Shown piece by piece: positions 25,541 through 35,474 of a DNA stretch of 64,000 nt. The stretch comes from Mesorhizobium sp. Lineage in GTDB: Bacteria > Pseudomonadota > Alphaproteobacteria > Rhizobiales > Rhizobiaceae. The translations under genes were made by a program, and so were the position numbers. Location: the NCBI RefSeq assembly GCF_004963255.1, contig NZ_SUGA01000010.1:117033-181032 (forward strand), in the 5' to 3' direction. The notes beneath the pieces were generated by a model that saw only the letters and a program-made list of their open reading frames with translations, did not search any database and was not told where the DNA came from. Every line of letters begins with the position of its first letter. The first letter of the stretch is position 1.

Positions 25541-26943
25541 CAGGCGACTTCCTTTCTTGCGGGCACGAAGATCGCCATCACGATGCCGAGCTTGCGCCAG
25601 ACGGTGAAGGAGAGCGCGCTGGCCTCGAAGATCATGGCGAGGCTGGTTGCGATCGCCGCGCCCCAGAGGCCGAACAGTGGGATGAGGATCACGTTGAGGC
25701 CGATGTTGAGCGCAAGCGTCATGGCGTAGACGGCGGCGCAGATGTTCTGGTTGCCGCTCATGGTCAGCAGGCTTTCGCAGGGGCCGACGGCGGCGCGCGC
25801 CACGACGCCCAGCACAAGCAGGAAAAGCAGCGGATAGCCGGCGGTGAATTCGGGGCCGAACAGCACCAGCATCGGCTCGCCCAGCGCCAGCACCAGCAGC
25901 GCCATCAAAAGCGAAGGCCAGAAGGTCCAGGAGACGGTCTCGCGGGCGAAGGCGGCAAGCCTGTCCGGCTCGCCATGGGTGAATTGCGCATAGCGCTGGG
26001 CAACGCCGGCCTTGACGGCGAAATAAACGAAATGCACCAGCGCCAGCGTCTTCACGGTCGCGAAATAGACGGCGACATCGTTGGGCGGGAGGTAGGCGCC
26101 CACCATCAGCACGTCGGCATTGGTGAGCAGGAAGAAGAAGCTCTCGACCAGGAAGATCGGCAGCGAGACAAGGATCCATTGGCCGAAATGCACCGTCATC
26201 GGCCCGGGCGCGACCTTCTTGTCCATGCGAGAGGTGACGGCCATCAGCTGGCCGAGCGTCGTGACATAGGTGGCGGCGATCGAGGCGAAGATCGCGGTCT
26301 TGGCGTCGGGCAAGTAGTGCAGGCCAAGCATCAGTGCCATGAAAGCCAGGATCAGCACCGGCCGCACCAGATAGGTCGGCGACAACGCCAGCAGCGCCCA
26401 GGAATTGGCGCGCGCCAGCCCTTGCAGGAGATCGCCGAGCGCGATCATCGGCAGGCAGATGACGCCGAGGATGAAAGGGATGACGTAGTAGTTCTCGATC
26501 CAGTCCGAGGCGAGCCACACGCCAAGGGCGCCGAGACCGGCGATCAGCGTCGAGGCGACGAGCACGAACAGGCGGCTGGCAAGCACGATGCCGCGCAGCT
26601 CGGCCAGCATGCCGCGCTCACGATACTCCGGAATGAAGCGGATGACGGAGGTGTGGAAGCCAAGGCAGGCGAGATTGCCGACGATGACCATCGTCACCCA
26701 GACCAGCACCGAGATGCCGTATTCGAACGACCCCATCCAGCGCGCCATCAGCACCTGGCTGACAAAGGCGATCAAGGCGCTGATGATCCGGATGGAAAAA
26801 GCAATCAGCGACATGCGCCCGGCTTCGCCGCGCGCGTCGGCGGTGAAGAGGATGGCATCGATGCGGCCAAGCAGCGGCCGCATGCGCAGCGCCCAGCGCT
26901 GCGGTAAGAACCGCCCGGCAGTCGTTGCCGCGGAAAAGCGCAC
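25540..26943 (-). CDS. Polysaccharide flippase, Wzx/MOP superfamily
   Basis: The 467-residue protein has about twelve helices, the N-terminal SLIAFSIRIISALIAFVSQVLMARWMG typical of oligosaccharide flippases, and a polysaccharide-biosynthesis C-terminal domain (NICAAVYAMTLALNIGLNVILIPLFGLWGAA). Members flip lipid-linked saccharides across the inner membrane. The partner gene encodes a BioF2-like transferase, and no polymerase or glycosyltransferase lies close by, so the saccharide is unknown. Confidence 0.87.
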   Translation of the reverse strand: MRFSAATTAGRFLPQRWALRMRPLLGRIDAILFTADARGEAGRMSLIAFSIRIISALIAFVSQVLMARWMGSFEYGISVLVWVTMVIVGNLACLGFHTSVIRFIPEYRERGMLAELRGIVLASRLFVLVASTLIAGLGALGVWLASDWIENYYVIPFILGVICLPMIALGDLLQGLARANSWALLALSPTYLVRPVLILAFMALMLGLHYLPDAKTAIFASIAATYVTTLGQLMAVTSRMDKKVAPGPMTVHFGQWILVSLPIFLVESFFFLLTNADVLMVGAYLPPNDVAVYFATVKTLALVHFVYFAVKAGVAQRYAQFTHGEPDRLAAFARETVSWTFWPSLLMALLVLALGEPMLVLFGPEFTAGYPLLFLLVLGVVARAAVGPCESLLTMSGNQNICAAVYAMTLALNIGLNVILIPLFGLWGAAIATSLAMIFEASALSFTVWRKLGIVMAIFVPARKEVA

Positions 26944-27070
26944 CCAGAACTCTCCGTTTTCCGCCTTTTTCCAGCGTTCGGGTCTACCCGAAACACCTTA
27001 AGAAAGGGTGGGTGGGGAGTTTCCCTCTCCCGTCACTATACGGGAGGTGAGGAGTGGTCCGCGCAGCGGA

Positions 27071-27096
27071 CGAAAAGCCAATTGCTTGGCTTTTCG
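27071..27096. repeat. Perfect hairpin CGAAAAGCCAA-TTGC-TTGGCTTTTCG
   Basis: An 11-bp perfect stem with a 4-nt loop. It is bidirectionally A/T rich at its base and may end transcription, but no gene on either strand ends directly at it. Confidence 0.7.
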
Positions 27097-27251
27097 AATG
27101 ACTATCGCCGGCGGGCGGATGAGGAGCAGAGCCGGCTTCGGAAATTTGGGATGAACCGCGTGTCCGAAGAGGTTCTTTGCGGGAGTGCCCTAAAGAGGGT
27201 GATTATCCTCTGTTGGACTACGAAGGGCGGCCAATCGCAATCACCGGCGCC

Positions 27252-27306
27252 GCCCCTCATCCGACCCTTCGGACCACCTTCTCCCCGTGAAACGGGGAGA
27301 AGGAAA
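27252..27306. repeat. CCTTCTCCCC palindromic repeat, copy 1
   Basis: GCCCCTCATCCG..CCCTTCGG leads into the stem CCTTCTCCCCGT-GAA-ACGGGGAGAAGG (27277-27303). The same module is at 31442-31493. It lies directly after the stop of the gene at 27313-27819. It lacks a U-tract in that gene's direction. Confidence 0.85.
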
Positions 27307-27312
27307 AGGCGC

Positions 27313-27819
27313 TCACATCCCCTTCATCGCATCGCACGAGACGTTCGGGTTCATGTCGGCGAAGGCGCCCGTCGGGTTCTGCTTCCAGGCCCAGACATGC
27401 AGCTCGTAGAACGGGCCGAGGCCGTAGCGGTTGGGGGCCGTGTTGAAGTTGAAGAGATGGCCTTCGAGCGAGGCAGGGCCTTTCGAAGTGATGTATTCGA
27501 CGGCGATCAGCTTCAGCGTGCCGTCGGCCATCGGCTCGTACATGACGGCTTCCGGCTTGGCGACGTCAACGGCGTCGTCCTTCAGATAGGCGGCGTTGAC
27601 GTAGTGGATGCCCATGGCGCCGCCGGTGAGGCCGCTGGCGCAGGGGATAGGCGCGTAGCCTTCGGCCTTCGCCACCGCGACGTCCTCGAAGCGGCTGTCG
27701 AGCGCCCGCACCTTTTCGGCCAGCGGGTTGACGGTCTCGGCTGTGGCGGCGCCCGCCGTCAGCAGGATGATCGCGGCAGAGGCGCCGACAAGGCACCTGG
27801 CCCAATTGCGAATGGTCAT
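27313..27819 (-). CDS. Exported protein of unknown function
   Basis: The 168-residue protein has a signal peptide (MTIRNWARCLVGASAAIILL, cleavage after AATA) and a compact domain containing CASGLTGGAMGIHYVNAAYL, KPEAVMYEPMADGTLKLIAVEYI and GPFYELHVWAWKQNPTGAFADMNPNVSC. Two cysteines could form a disulfide. I do not assign a family. Likely periplasmic. Confidence 0.75.
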   Translation of the reverse strand: MTIRNWARCLVGASAAIILLTAGAATAETVNPLAEKVRALDSRFEDVAVAKAEGYAPIPCASGLTGGAMGIHYVNAAYLKDDAVDVAKPEAVMYEPMADGTLKLIAVEYITSKGPASLEGHLFNFNTAPNRYGLGPFYELHVWAWKQNPTGAFADMNPNVSCDAMKGM

Positions 27820-27935
27820 TTCATGTCTCCAATGCGGTTGAGGCGCGCAACGGCGGGCCGGCCCGCCAAGGCCAACTCCGGGCGCCGGCGACGCTTGTCG
27901 TTAAAAGAATGGACACTGATCCCGACGCGGCGGGA

Positions 27936-28085
27936 TCAGTGGTGATGCCACCAATATTCCCAGTATTCGCGCGGCATCTCCCGCTCATCGAGGCCGATGT
28001 CGCGTCTCAGGTAATCGTCCCGAGGCGGCAGAAGGCGGCGCCGGTTTCGCAACGGCGAAAGCAGCGCCGACAAGGCCCGTCGCAT
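27936..28085 (-). CDS. Small DUF1127 domain protein
   Basis: From ATG 28085 the protein has 49 residues and ends RDDYLRRDIGLDEREMPREY followed by an aromatic/His tail. The LRRDIGL core with preceding Arg-rich helix is the DUF1127 signature, a family of tiny Arg-rich proteins, some of which bind RNA or affect phosphate and carbon metabolism in alphaproteobacteria. A GTG at 28145 would give 69 residues and could be the true start, as no good ribosome-binding site precedes the ATG. Confidence 0.6.
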   Translation of the reverse strand: MRRALSALLSPLRNRRRLLPPRDDYLRRDIGLDEREMPREYWEYWWHHH

Positions 28086-28197
28086 GACGCCGCGCCGTGG
28101 CGGGAGGTAATCCGCCGCGGCGGATACACTCTCGCTGTCCGGCACGGCGTCAGGTCCGCCGGCGACGGGTATGGTCTGCCCGACACGATCTTCCCCG

Positions 28198-28470
28198 TCA
28201 GCGATAAAAGTAGGGGTCGAGGACCCGCACCTCCGTGATCTTGTCGACAGGAAGCGCATTCTTTTGCGCGGTGCTGCGGATCGCCTCCGGCGAGGGCGCG
28301 TCGTAGATGCAGAAACTCTTGCCCTTGTCGGGCGAGACGAAGGATTGCACCCAGGTGACGCCTTTCTCGGCATTGCGGGCGATGACGCCGCCCATCGCCG
28401 TGGCGCCGGCATCGTTCATCGGCACATGCAGGCCTTCCGGGAAGGTGCGTTCAACGAGATAACGTGGCAC
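28198..28470 (-). CDS. DUF4242 family protein
   Basis: The 90-residue protein reads VPRYLVERTFPEGLHVP, then GVTWVQSFVSPDKGKSFCIYDAPSPEAIR, ALPVDKITEVRVLDPYFYR, a close fit to the DUF4242/SCO4226-like family of ferredoxin-fold proteins, at least one of which binds nickel. Start is GTG 28470, supported by AAGGAAAG just upstream. It is transcribed divergently from the AAA-LuxR regulator at 28792, which may control it. Confidence 0.85.
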   Translation of the reverse strand: MPRYLVERTFPEGLHVPMNDAGATAMGGVIARNAEKGVTWVQSFVSPDKGKSFCIYDAPSPEAIRSTAQKNALPVDKITEVRVLDPYFYR

Positions 28471-28791
28471 GATCGTCTTTCCTTTCGTGATTGGATTGCA
28501 AGTTTCCACGCAATTCCGGACGGAAGGCCACGGCGAAGTCGCCGAGCCCAACCGCTACGCAGTTTTCCCGGAATTGCTGCGGGCTCGTTTCGAGCAAGGC
28601 GGATACCACCATTTCGGGAAAGGCCATGCATCGGAGCCATTCCCCATATTGCCCGGGACGATTCCCTATCTTTGGGACGTTTTATGTGGAAGATGGCACT
28701 TGAATGTGTGGAAAGTCACATTTCAGGGCTGTCTCCCACGCTATCGCGGCGGCGATCCGCCACGATGGAATTCCAATTTCGCGAGAGAGCG
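28471..28791. other. Divergent promoter region of DUF4242 and the AAA-LuxR regulator
   Basis: It contains repeat copy C (28510-28578). The second half near the regulator is more AT-rich. Frames across it lack good starts. An operator for the LuxR protein is expected here but no clear palindrome besides the repeat was identified. Confidence 0.5.
28510..28578. repeat. GCAATTCCGG-type palindromic repeat, copy C (longer interior)
   Basis: It begins GCAATTCCGGACGGAAGGCC and ends TTTTCCCGGAATTGCT. The ends match copies A and B, but about 20 extra bases lie between the arms. Confidence 0.8.
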
Positions 28792-31380
28792 ATGATGCTT
28801 CTGGAACGGCAGCCGCAGCTGCAGCAGATGGATGCCCTGTTGGCGGACGCAATCGGAGGCCGCGGCCGCGTCGTGGTCGTCTTGGGTGAGGCGGGCGCCG
28901 GCAAGACGGCGCTGGTCGAGGCGTTCGCGAGCCGACTGGATGATGGCCTGACAATGCTTCGCAGCGCCTGCGAGGACCTATCCATCCCGGATCCGCTGGG
29001 GCCGCTTTATGATCTGGCCCGCGACGCGCGGTGGGAACTGCCGCGGGCGATGGACGACCGCCAGGTGCAGCGGCTGCCGTTGTTTTCCGAGGCGCTCGAC
29101 ATCTTCGAGGCGAAAGGCCCGTGCCTGCTCGTCATCGAGGATCTGCACTGGGCCGACGACGCGACACTCGACTTTGTGCGCTTCCTCGGCCGGCGCATCG
29201 CAAACACCCGCATCCTGCTTCTGATCACGGCCCGCACCGACCGCAGCGAAGGGCAGATGCGTGTGCGCCGGGCGCTCGGCGAGATCCCGGCCGGCAATGT
29301 CGTGCGTGTCGACGTGCCCCTGCTCAGCGAAAGCGCCGTGCTTTCGCTCGCCGCGACCGCCGAGCGCGACGGCGAGGCGATCTACCGGGCAAGCGCCGGC
29401 AACGCCTTCTTCGTCACCGAGCTGCTTGCCGCCGAAAGCGATGGGGCCTTGCCGGCGAGCGTGCGCGACGCCGTGCTGGCGCGCGCCGAAAAACTGTCGC
29501 CGGGCGCGCGCTCGATGCTCGACGCCGTCTCGGTGTTTCCACGCCGCGCCGACGCCTGGGCGCTGAGCGGCCTTTGCGGGATTGCCGCCGCCGGCCAGCT
29601 CGCCGAATGCGTCGCCAACGGCCTGCTCGAGGATTTCGGAGACGGCTATGCCTTCCGGCACGAGATCGCCCGTACGGCAATCGAGATGGCGCTGACGCCG
29701 AGCAAACGGCGCGAATACAATGAACGCGCCTTGTCGGCCTTGCGCGAAAACCCGCAAGTGGCCACCGCAAGGCTGGTGCATCATGCCGTGGAAGCGCAGA
29801 ACCTGGACGTGGTGCGCGAGCTCGCGCCGACCGCGGCGCGCGAGGCTTCGCGGGTTGGCGCGCATCGCGACGCGGTGGGTTATTACGAGGTTGCCCTGCG
29901 CTATGCGGATATGCTGCCGGTCGAGAAGCGAGCCGAGCTCTATGAGGGCCACGCTTTCGAGTGCCACTTGATCGGCCGCGTCGAGGCGGCGATGGAGGCG
30001 CAGGACCAGGCGCGTCTGCTGCGCCAGGCGTTGGGCGACCGGGTTAAGGAAGGCGACAGCCTCAGGTGCCTGTCGCGCTTTGCCTACCTGCTCGGCGATC
30101 GCGAGACCGCGGACAGGTTCGGAGCACAGGCCGTGGAGCTTCTGGAGACAGCGCCCGACGGTCCCGAACTCGCCATGGCCTATTCCAACCTTTCGCAGCT
30201 GGCGATGCTCGCCGAACGGCTCGAGGACACGCTCATGCTCGGCGGCAAGGCCGTGGAGCTGGCGGAGCGGCTCAACCGGCCTGACATCCTCTGCCATGCC
30301 CTCAACAATGTCGGCGCCGCCGGGCAATGGCTGGACTTCGCCAAGGGGCGGCGCGATCTCGCCCGCAGCCTGGGAATCGCATTGTCGGGCAACTTCCAGG
30401 AACATGCGGCGCGCGCCTTCACCAACTGCGCCTGCGTCGAGATGAACAGGCTCAACTTCAAGGAGGCGTCCTCGTTGCTGGAGCGCGGCATCGGCTATTG
30501 CGTCGAGAACGATCTCGCGACATGGCGCGACTACATGCGCGGCGTGCAGGCGCAGCTGCTGCTGAGGCTCGGCCTCTGGGACGACGCCGCGGGGGTAGCG
30601 CATGAGGTTGTCGACGATGAAGCAACGACGCCGTTGGTGCGCTATCCGTCGCTGGTGGCCCTGGCCAGATTGCGCATCCGCCGCGGCGACCCGTCGGCCG
30701 AGCCGATGGTTGAAGAGATGAGGCGGTTCCTGGACAAGGGCATGGAACTGCAACGGCTCGTGCCTTTTGCCGAGGTGATGGCCGAGCTGGCGTGGCTGGG
30801 CGAGGGCGACAGAGATGAAGCGCTGCATCTGATCGCCCTTGCCGAAGGCCTCGCGCCGACGCGGGCGGTGCTCGGTGGGCTGGCGATCTGGCGGCGGCTT
30901 TTGTCGCCGGAAAGCGATCCCGGCGAGACCGACGGCATGGCCGAGCCGCATCGCCTGCAATTGATCGGCGACTGGCGCACCGCCGCTGCGCTTTGGGCGA
31001 GAATGGGCGCGCCTTTCGAACGGGCGCTCGCCTTGCTGCAGGGCGACGAGGCCGCGCAGCGTGAAGCACTGGATATTTTCGAGGCGCTCGGCGCAAGACC
31101 AGTGGCGCAGCATGTGCGCGGCCTGCTGCGGCAGAGCGGTGTGAGCGGCATTGCCAGGGGTCCAAGGCAGGCGACGCGCGCCAACCAGGCTGGCCTCACG
31201 CAGCGCCAGATGGAGGTCCTGCAGTTGATCGAACGAGGCTTCTCCAACAAGAAGATCGCCGCGCATCTGACGATCTCGCCGAAGACGGTCGACCACCATG
31301 TTTCGGCGGTGCTCGGGAAACTGGAAGCCGTCTCGCGCGGCGAAGCGGCGGCCGCGGCGCGCGCGTCGGGGCTGGTGTGA
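28792..31380 (+). CDS. Large AAA-ATPase/TPR/LuxR transcriptional regulator
   Basis: The 862-residue protein has an N-terminal STAND/AAA_16 ATPase with Walker A GEAGAGKTAL near residue 38 and Walker B CLLVIEDLHWADD, a helical TPR-like middle (about residues 330-760), and a C-terminal LuxR helix-turn-helix, LTQRQMEVLQLIERGFSNKK then IAAHLTISPKTVDHHVSAVL. This is the LAL (MalT-like) architecture in which ligand and ATP drive oligomerisation and activation. ATG 28792 is preferred for its upstream GAGAGAG; ATG 28765 is possible. The inducer is unknown; the divergent DUF4242 gene is a likely target. Confidence 0.9.
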   Translation: MMLLERQPQLQQMDALLADAIGGRGRVVVVLGEAGAGKTALVEAFASRLDDGLTMLRSACEDLSIPDPLGPLYDLARDARWELPRAMDDRQVQRLPLFSEALDIFEAKGPCLLVIEDLHWADDATLDFVRFLGRRIANTRILLLITARTDRSEGQMRVRRALGEIPAGNVVRVDVPLLSESAVLSLAATAERDGEAIYRASAGNAFFVTELLAAESDGALPASVRDAVLARAEKLSPGARSMLDAVSVFPRRADAWALSGLCGIAAAGQLAECVANGLLEDFGDGYAFRHEIARTAIEMALTPSKRREYNERALSALRENPQVATARLVHHAVEAQNLDVVRELAPTAAREASRVGAHRDAVGYYEVALRYADMLPVEKRAELYEGHAFECHLIGRVEAAMEAQDQARLLRQALGDRVKEGDSLRCLSRFAYLLGDRETADRFGAQAVELLETAPDGPELAMAYSNLSQLAMLAERLEDTLMLGGKAVELAERLNRPDILCHALNNVGAAGQWLDFAKGRRDLARSLGIALSGNFQEHAARAFTNCACVEMNRLNFKEASSLLERGIGYCVENDLATWRDYMRGVQAQLLLRLGLWDDAAGVAHEVVDDEATTPLVRYPSLVALARLRIRRGDPSAEPMVEEMRRFLDKGMELQRLVPFAEVMAELAWLGEGDRDEALHLIALAEGLAPTRAVLGGLAIWRRLLSPESDPGETDGMAEPHRLQLIGDWRTAAALWARMGAPFERALALLQGDEAAQREALDIFEALGARPVAQHVRGLLRQSGVSGIARGPRQATRANQAGLTQRQMEVLQLIERGFSNKKIAAHLTISPKTVDHHVSAVLGKLEAVSRGEAAAAARASGLV

Positions 31381-31441
31381 GATTTGACTAGCGAAGCCTA
31401 ACGCAAGTCTAGCATTGCAAATATTGCCGGGCGCCGGCGCT

Positions 31442-31493
31442 GCCCCTCATCCGCCCTTCGGGCACCTTCTCCCCGTGAACGGGGAGAAGGAAA
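31442..31493. repeat. CCTTCTCCCC palindromic repeat, copy 2
   Basis: The stem CCTTCTCCCCGT-GA-ACGGGGAGAAGG (31465-31490) and a preceding CCGCCCTTCGGGC hairpin lie just past the secA stop. Module shared with 27252-27306. Confidence 0.85.
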
Positions 31494-31499
31494 GAAGGG

Positions 31500-34232
31500 T
31501 CAGGCGAAGGCGCCGTGGCAGTGCTTGTATTTCTTGCCGGAGCCGCAGGGGCAGGCTTCGTTGCGGCCGACCTTGCCCCAGGTCGCCGGGTTCTTCGGGT
31601 CGCGGTTTTCCGGAGCGACGACGGTATTCGAATCCTGGCGCAGGAGAAGCGCGGTTTCGCCGCCCTGGAAATCGTCCTCGCCGGTGGAGCCGTCGATATG
31701 GCTGCCGAACATCTCGGGCGCCTCGGGCGGCGGCGCGTCCGCAGCCTCGCGCACCAGCTCGACGCGCATCAGCTGCGCGGTGACGGCCTGGCGCAAATTG
31801 CCCAGCATGCCCTGGAACAGCTCGAAGGCTTCGCCCTTGTATTCCTGCAGCGGGTCGCGCTGGGCGTAGCCGCGGAAACCGACGACCGAGCGCAGATGGT
31901 CGAGATTGACGATATGCTCGCGCCACAGATGGTCGAGCGTCTGCAACACCACCGAACGCTCGACATAATTCATCACGTCGGGGCCGAAGCGATCGGCGCG
32001 CTCCTTGGCGGCGGCATCGGCCGCGGCCGTGATGCGCTCGCGGATGTCGTCCTCGGCGATACCCTCTTCCTTGACCCATTCCTCGATCGGCAGGTCGAGG
32101 TTGAGGTATTGCCCCACCTCTTCCTTGAGGCCGGCGACGTTCCACTGCTCGGCATAGGCGTTTTCGGGGATGTTCTTGGCGACGATCTCCTCGATGACGC
32201 CTTCACGCATCTCGGTGATCGTCTCCGACAGGCCTTCGCCGTCCATTAGCTCGATGCGCTGCTCGAACACCACCTTGCGCTGGTCGTTCGAGACGTCGTC
32301 ATATTTCAGAAGGTTCTTGCGGATGTCGAAGTTGCGCGCCTCGACCTTCTTCTGCGCCTTCTCCAGCGCCTTGTTGATCCAGGGATGGATGATCGCCTCG
32401 TCTTCCTTGAGGCCGAGCTTCTGCAGCATGCCGTCCATGCGCTCGGAGCCGAAGATGCGCATCAGGTCATCCTGCAGCGACAGGAAGAATTTCGAGCGGC
32501 CCGGATCGCCCTGACGGCCGGAGCGGCCGCGCAGCTGGTTGTCGATGCGGCGCGATTCGTGGCGTTCGGTGGCCAGAACGTAAAGGCCGCCGGCGGCCAG
32601 CGCCTTTTCCTTCAGGCGCTCGACATCGTCGATGATGGCCTTCTCCCGGGCCTCGCGCTCGGGGCCGGCCGGCATGTCGCCAAGCTCCTCGGCGATGCGC
32701 ATCTCGGCATTGCCGCCGAGCTTGATGTCGGTGCCGCGGCCGGCCATGTTGGTGGCGATGGTGATGGCGCCGGGCTTGCCGGCCTGGGCGACGATGGATG
32801 CCTCGCGCTCATGGTGGCGGGCGTTCAGCACTTCGAAGTCCTTGATGCCTTCCTTGCGCAGGCGCTCGGCCAGTTGCTCGGATTTCTCGATCGAGGTGGT
32901 GCCGACCAGGATCGGCTGGCCACGGTCGCGCGCGTCTTTGATTTCCTTGACGATCGCCTTGTATTTCTCGTCGACCGTCCGGTAGACCTCGTCGTCCTCG
33001 TCCTTGCGGGCGACCGGCAGGTTGGTCGGGATCTCGGTGACTTCGAGATTGTAGATGTTGGCGAATTCCTCGGCCTCGGTCAGCGCCGTTCCGGTCATGC
33101 CGGCGAGCTTCTTGTAGAGGCGGAAATAGTTCTGGAAGGTGACGGAGGCCAGCGTCTGGTTCTCCGGCTGGATCTGCACATGCTCCTTGGCCTCGAGCGC
33201 CTGGTGCAGGCCTTCCGAATAGCGGCGTCCGGGCATCATGCGGCCGGTGAATTCGTCGATGATGACGATCTCGCCATTGCGCACGATGTAATCGCGGTCC
33301 TTCTGGAACAGCAGATGCGCCTTCAGCGCATTGTTGACGTGGTGGACGATGGCCACGTTCTCGACGTCGTAGAGCGACTCGCCCTTCAACAAGCCGGCCG
33401 CGGTCAGCATGTTTTCCAGCTTTTCGGTGCCTTCCTCGGTGAAGATCGTCGTCTTCTGCTTCTCGTCGACCTCGTAGTCGGCCGGGCCGAGCTTCAGCAT
33501 GAAGGCGTCGATGGTGTTGTACATTTCCGAGCGGTCCTCGAGCGGACCGGAAATGATCAGCGGCGTGCGCGCCTCATCCACCAGGATGGAATCGACCTCG
33601 TCGACGATGGCGTAGGAGTGGCCGCGCTGCACCATCTGCGAGCGCTCATACTTCATGTTGTCGCGCAGATAGTCGAAGCCGAGCTCGTTGTTGGTGGCGT
33701 AGGTGACGTCGCAGGCATAGGCCTCGCGGCGCTCGTCGTCGGAAAGGCCGTGGACGATGATGCCGACCGTCAGGCCGAGGAATTTGTAGACGCGGCCCAT
33801 CCATTCGGCGTCGCGCTTGGCGAGGTAGTCGTTGACGGTGACGACATGCACGCCCTTGCCGGCGAGCGCGTTGAGATAGACGGGCAAGGTGGCGACTAGC
33901 GTCTTGCCCTCGCCGGTGCGCATCTCGGCGATGCCGCCATTGTGCAGCACCATCCCGCCGATCAACTGGACGTCGAAAGGCCGCATGCCGAGCACGCGGC
34001 GGGCCGCCTCGCGCACCGTGGCGAAGGCCGGGACCAGCAGGTCGTCGAGCGAAGCGCCGTTGGCAAGGTCCTGGCGGAATTTCTCCGTGCGCCCGGCAAG
34101 CTCGGCGTCGGAAAGCGCCCGCATCTCGTTTTCCATGGCGTTGATGGCCTCGACCCTGGGCCGGGTCGCCTTGACGCGGCGGTCGTTGGAAGAACCGAAA
34201 ACCTTACGGGCGAGACCGCCGAGACTGACCAT
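31500..34232 (-). CDS. secA: Preprotein translocase subunit SecA
   Basis: The 910-residue protein has all SecA parts: Walker [35 protein letters not shown], the preprotein cross-linking domain, GTDIKLGG and [13 protein letters not shown] of the second motor half, and the C-terminal zinc/SecB site [20 protein letters not shown] with CxCx8CH. SecA drives export through SecYEG. Length is normal. It is divergent from the parvulin isomerase gene, a periplasmic chaperone for the proteins it exports. Confidence 0.98.
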   Translation of the reverse strand: MVSLGGLARKVFGSSNDRRVKATRPRVEAINAMENEMRALSDAELAGRTEKFRQDLANGASLDDLLVPAFATVREAARRVLGMRPFDVQLIGGMVLHNGGIAEMRTGEGKTLVATLPVYLNALAGKGVHVVTVNDYLAKRDAEWMGRVYKFLGLTVGIIVHGLSDDERREAYACDVTYATNNELGFDYLRDNMKYERSQMVQRGHSYAIVDEVDSILVDEARTPLIISGPLEDRSEMYNTIDAFMLKLGPADYEVDEKQKTTIFTEEGTEKLENMLTAAGLLKGESLYDVENVAIVHHVNNALKAHLLFQKDRDYIVRNGEIVIIDEFTGRMMPGRRYSEGLHQALEAKEHVQIQPENQTLASVTFQNYFRLYKKLAGMTGTALTEAEEFANIYNLEVTEIPTNLPVARKDEDDEVYRTVDEKYKAIVKEIKDARDRGQPILVGTTSIEKSEQLAERLRKEGIKDFEVLNARHHEREASIVAQAGKPGAITIATNMAGRGTDIKLGGNAEMRIAEELGDMPAGPEREAREKAIIDDVERLKEKALAAGGLYVLATERHESRRIDNQLRGRSGRQGDPGRSKFFLSLQDDLMRIFGSERMDGMLQKLGLKEDEAIIHPWINKALEKAQKKVEARNFDIRKNLLKYDDVSNDQRKVVFEQRIELMDGEGLSETITEMREGVIEEIVAKNIPENAYAEQWNVAGLKEEVGQYLNLDLPIEEWVKEEGIAEDDIRERITAAADAAAKERADRFGPDVMNYVERSVVLQTLDHLWREHIVNLDHLRSVVGFRGYAQRDPLQEYKGEAFELFQGMLGNLRQAVTAQLMRVELVREAADAPPPEAPEMFGSHIDGSTGEDDFQGGETALLLRQDSNTVVAPENRDPKNPATWGKVGRNEACPCGSGKKYKHCHGAFA

Positions 34233-34494
34233 CCAATGGTCCTTTCGATAGCAATTTTGGCCGTTTGCGACAGGCGCCTGGCGGGCCCATCAAATCCGCG
34301 TGAATGCGGACAAACGCAAAAAGCGCCCGGAAAACGGTTCTGGACGCCAAGTCGTTGGACAGATAAGAGGGGGCTCAATCGATGTCAACGCCGCGTTAGC
34401 CCTATCGGCAGCGCCAAATTCCGCCACAATTCGACTGATCTGGAACCCTTCCGCTCACGCGATCCTCATTGGCAATCCCATTGGAGTTATCTTG

Positions 34495-35415
34495 ATGTCC
34501 CTGTCGTTCCGCCGCGCCTCGCTCGCCAGCCTCGGTCTGGCCTTCGGGCTCTCGGCTCTGTGCCTGTCGCCGCTGATGGCGCAGGAGACCAAGCCCGCGG
34601 ATGCCACCGCGCCTGCCGCCGCTCCCGCCGCGCCGGTCGATCCCAATGCCGTGGTTGCCACCATCAATGGCGAGAAGCTGACCGAGGCCGATCTTCAGCT
34701 CGCCGAAGGCGAACTCTCGCAACAGTTCGCGCAGCTGCCGCCGGAACAGCGCCGCGCGGCCGCCCTTTCGGCGGCGATCGAAATCCGCGTCATGGCCAAG
34801 AAGGCGGTCGACAGCGGCCTCGACAAGGACGCCGACTTCCAGCGCCGCATGGCTTTCCTGCAGGCGCGCGCGCTGCATGGCGAGGTCGTCGAGAAGGAAG
34901 TGGTCGACAAGGTCACGGACGCCGAAGTCCGCGCCCGCTACGACCAGGAGATCGCCAACACGCCGCCAGTCAACGAAGTGCATGCGCGTCACATCCTCGT
35001 GAAGACGAAGGAAGAGGCCGAGGCGATCATCAAGCAGCTCGACGGCGGCGCCGATTTCCAGAAGCTGGCCAACGAACACACCAACGACCCCTCGGGCAAG
35101 ACCAGTGGCGGCGATCTCGGCTGGTTCGGACCGGGCCAGATGGTGCCGGAATTCGACAAGGCGGCCTTCGCGCTCGATGTCGGCAAATACACCAAGGAGC
35201 CGGTGCAGACGCAGTTCGGCTGGCACGTCATCAAGCTCGAGGACAAGCGCGCCAAGCAGCCGCCGGCCTTCGACGACGTCAAGGATCAGGCCAAGCAGGC
35301 GGTGATCCGCGACAAGTATTTCGCCATGGTGAAGGACCTGCGCGCCGCCGCCAAGGTCGAGATCCCGGACGAGAAGCTCAAGAAGGACGTCGACACGCTG
35401 GAAGCGGGCAAGTAA
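34495..35415 (+). CDS. Periplasmic parvulin-type peptidyl-prolyl isomerase
   Basis: The 306-residue protein has a signal peptide (MSLSFRRASLASLGLAFGLS, cleavage after LMAQ), an Ala/Pro-rich linker, an N-terminal SurA-like helical domain and a PpiC rotamase domain from about residue 155 to 250 (EVHARHILVKTKEEAEAII, GDLGWFGPGQMVPEFDKAAF, TQFGWHVIKLED). It should fold exported proteins. ATG 34495 is preceded by TTGGAG; the frame is open upstream but non-signal-like. A strong terminator follows. Confidence 0.93.
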   Translation: MSLSFRRASLASLGLAFGLSALCLSPLMAQETKPADATAPAAAPAAPVDPNAVVATINGEKLTEADLQLAEGELSQQFAQLPPEQRRAAALSAAIEIRVMAKKAVDSGLDKDADFQRRMAFLQARALHGEVVEKEVVDKVTDAEVRARYDQEIANTPPVNEVHARHILVKTKEEAEAIIKQLDGGADFQKLANEHTNDPSGKTSGGDLGWFGPGQMVPEFDKAAFALDVGKYTKEPVQTQFGWHVIKLEDKRAKQPPAFDDVKDQAKQAVIRDKYFAMVKDLRAAAKVEIPDEKLKKDVDTLEAGK

Positions 35416-35439
35416 TCGGCTATCGGCCTGGTTATCCTG

Positions 35440-35467
35440 AAAAGGGCGCCATCCGGCGCCCTTTTGC
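35440..35467 (+). terminator. Rho-independent terminator after the parvulin gene
   Basis: AAAAGGGCGCC (35440-35450), ATCC loop and GGCGCCCTTTT (35455-35465) form an 11-bp perfect stem ending in U residues. Its symmetry could also end the convergent tetR-family transcript. Confidence 0.88.
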
Positions 35468-35474
35468 TTTTGGC

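Larger units (their letters stand above)
26944..27312. other. 369-bp intergenic region rich in hairpins
   Basis: It holds a near-palindrome around 27029-27053 (CTCTCCCGTC facing GACGGGAG-like sequence), the perfect hairpin at 27071-27096 and a CCTTCTCCCC repeat at 27252-27306. No gene is supported. Confidence 0.6.

Noticed and set aside
28978..31299. A 773-codon minus-strand frame opposite the AAA-LuxR gene
   Set aside because: Antisense shadow in GC-rich DNA; no domain, and the plus-strand protein has full motifs.
32385..33899. A 504-codon plus-strand frame opposite secA
   Set aside because: Shadow of secA; no recognisable domain and no start signal.
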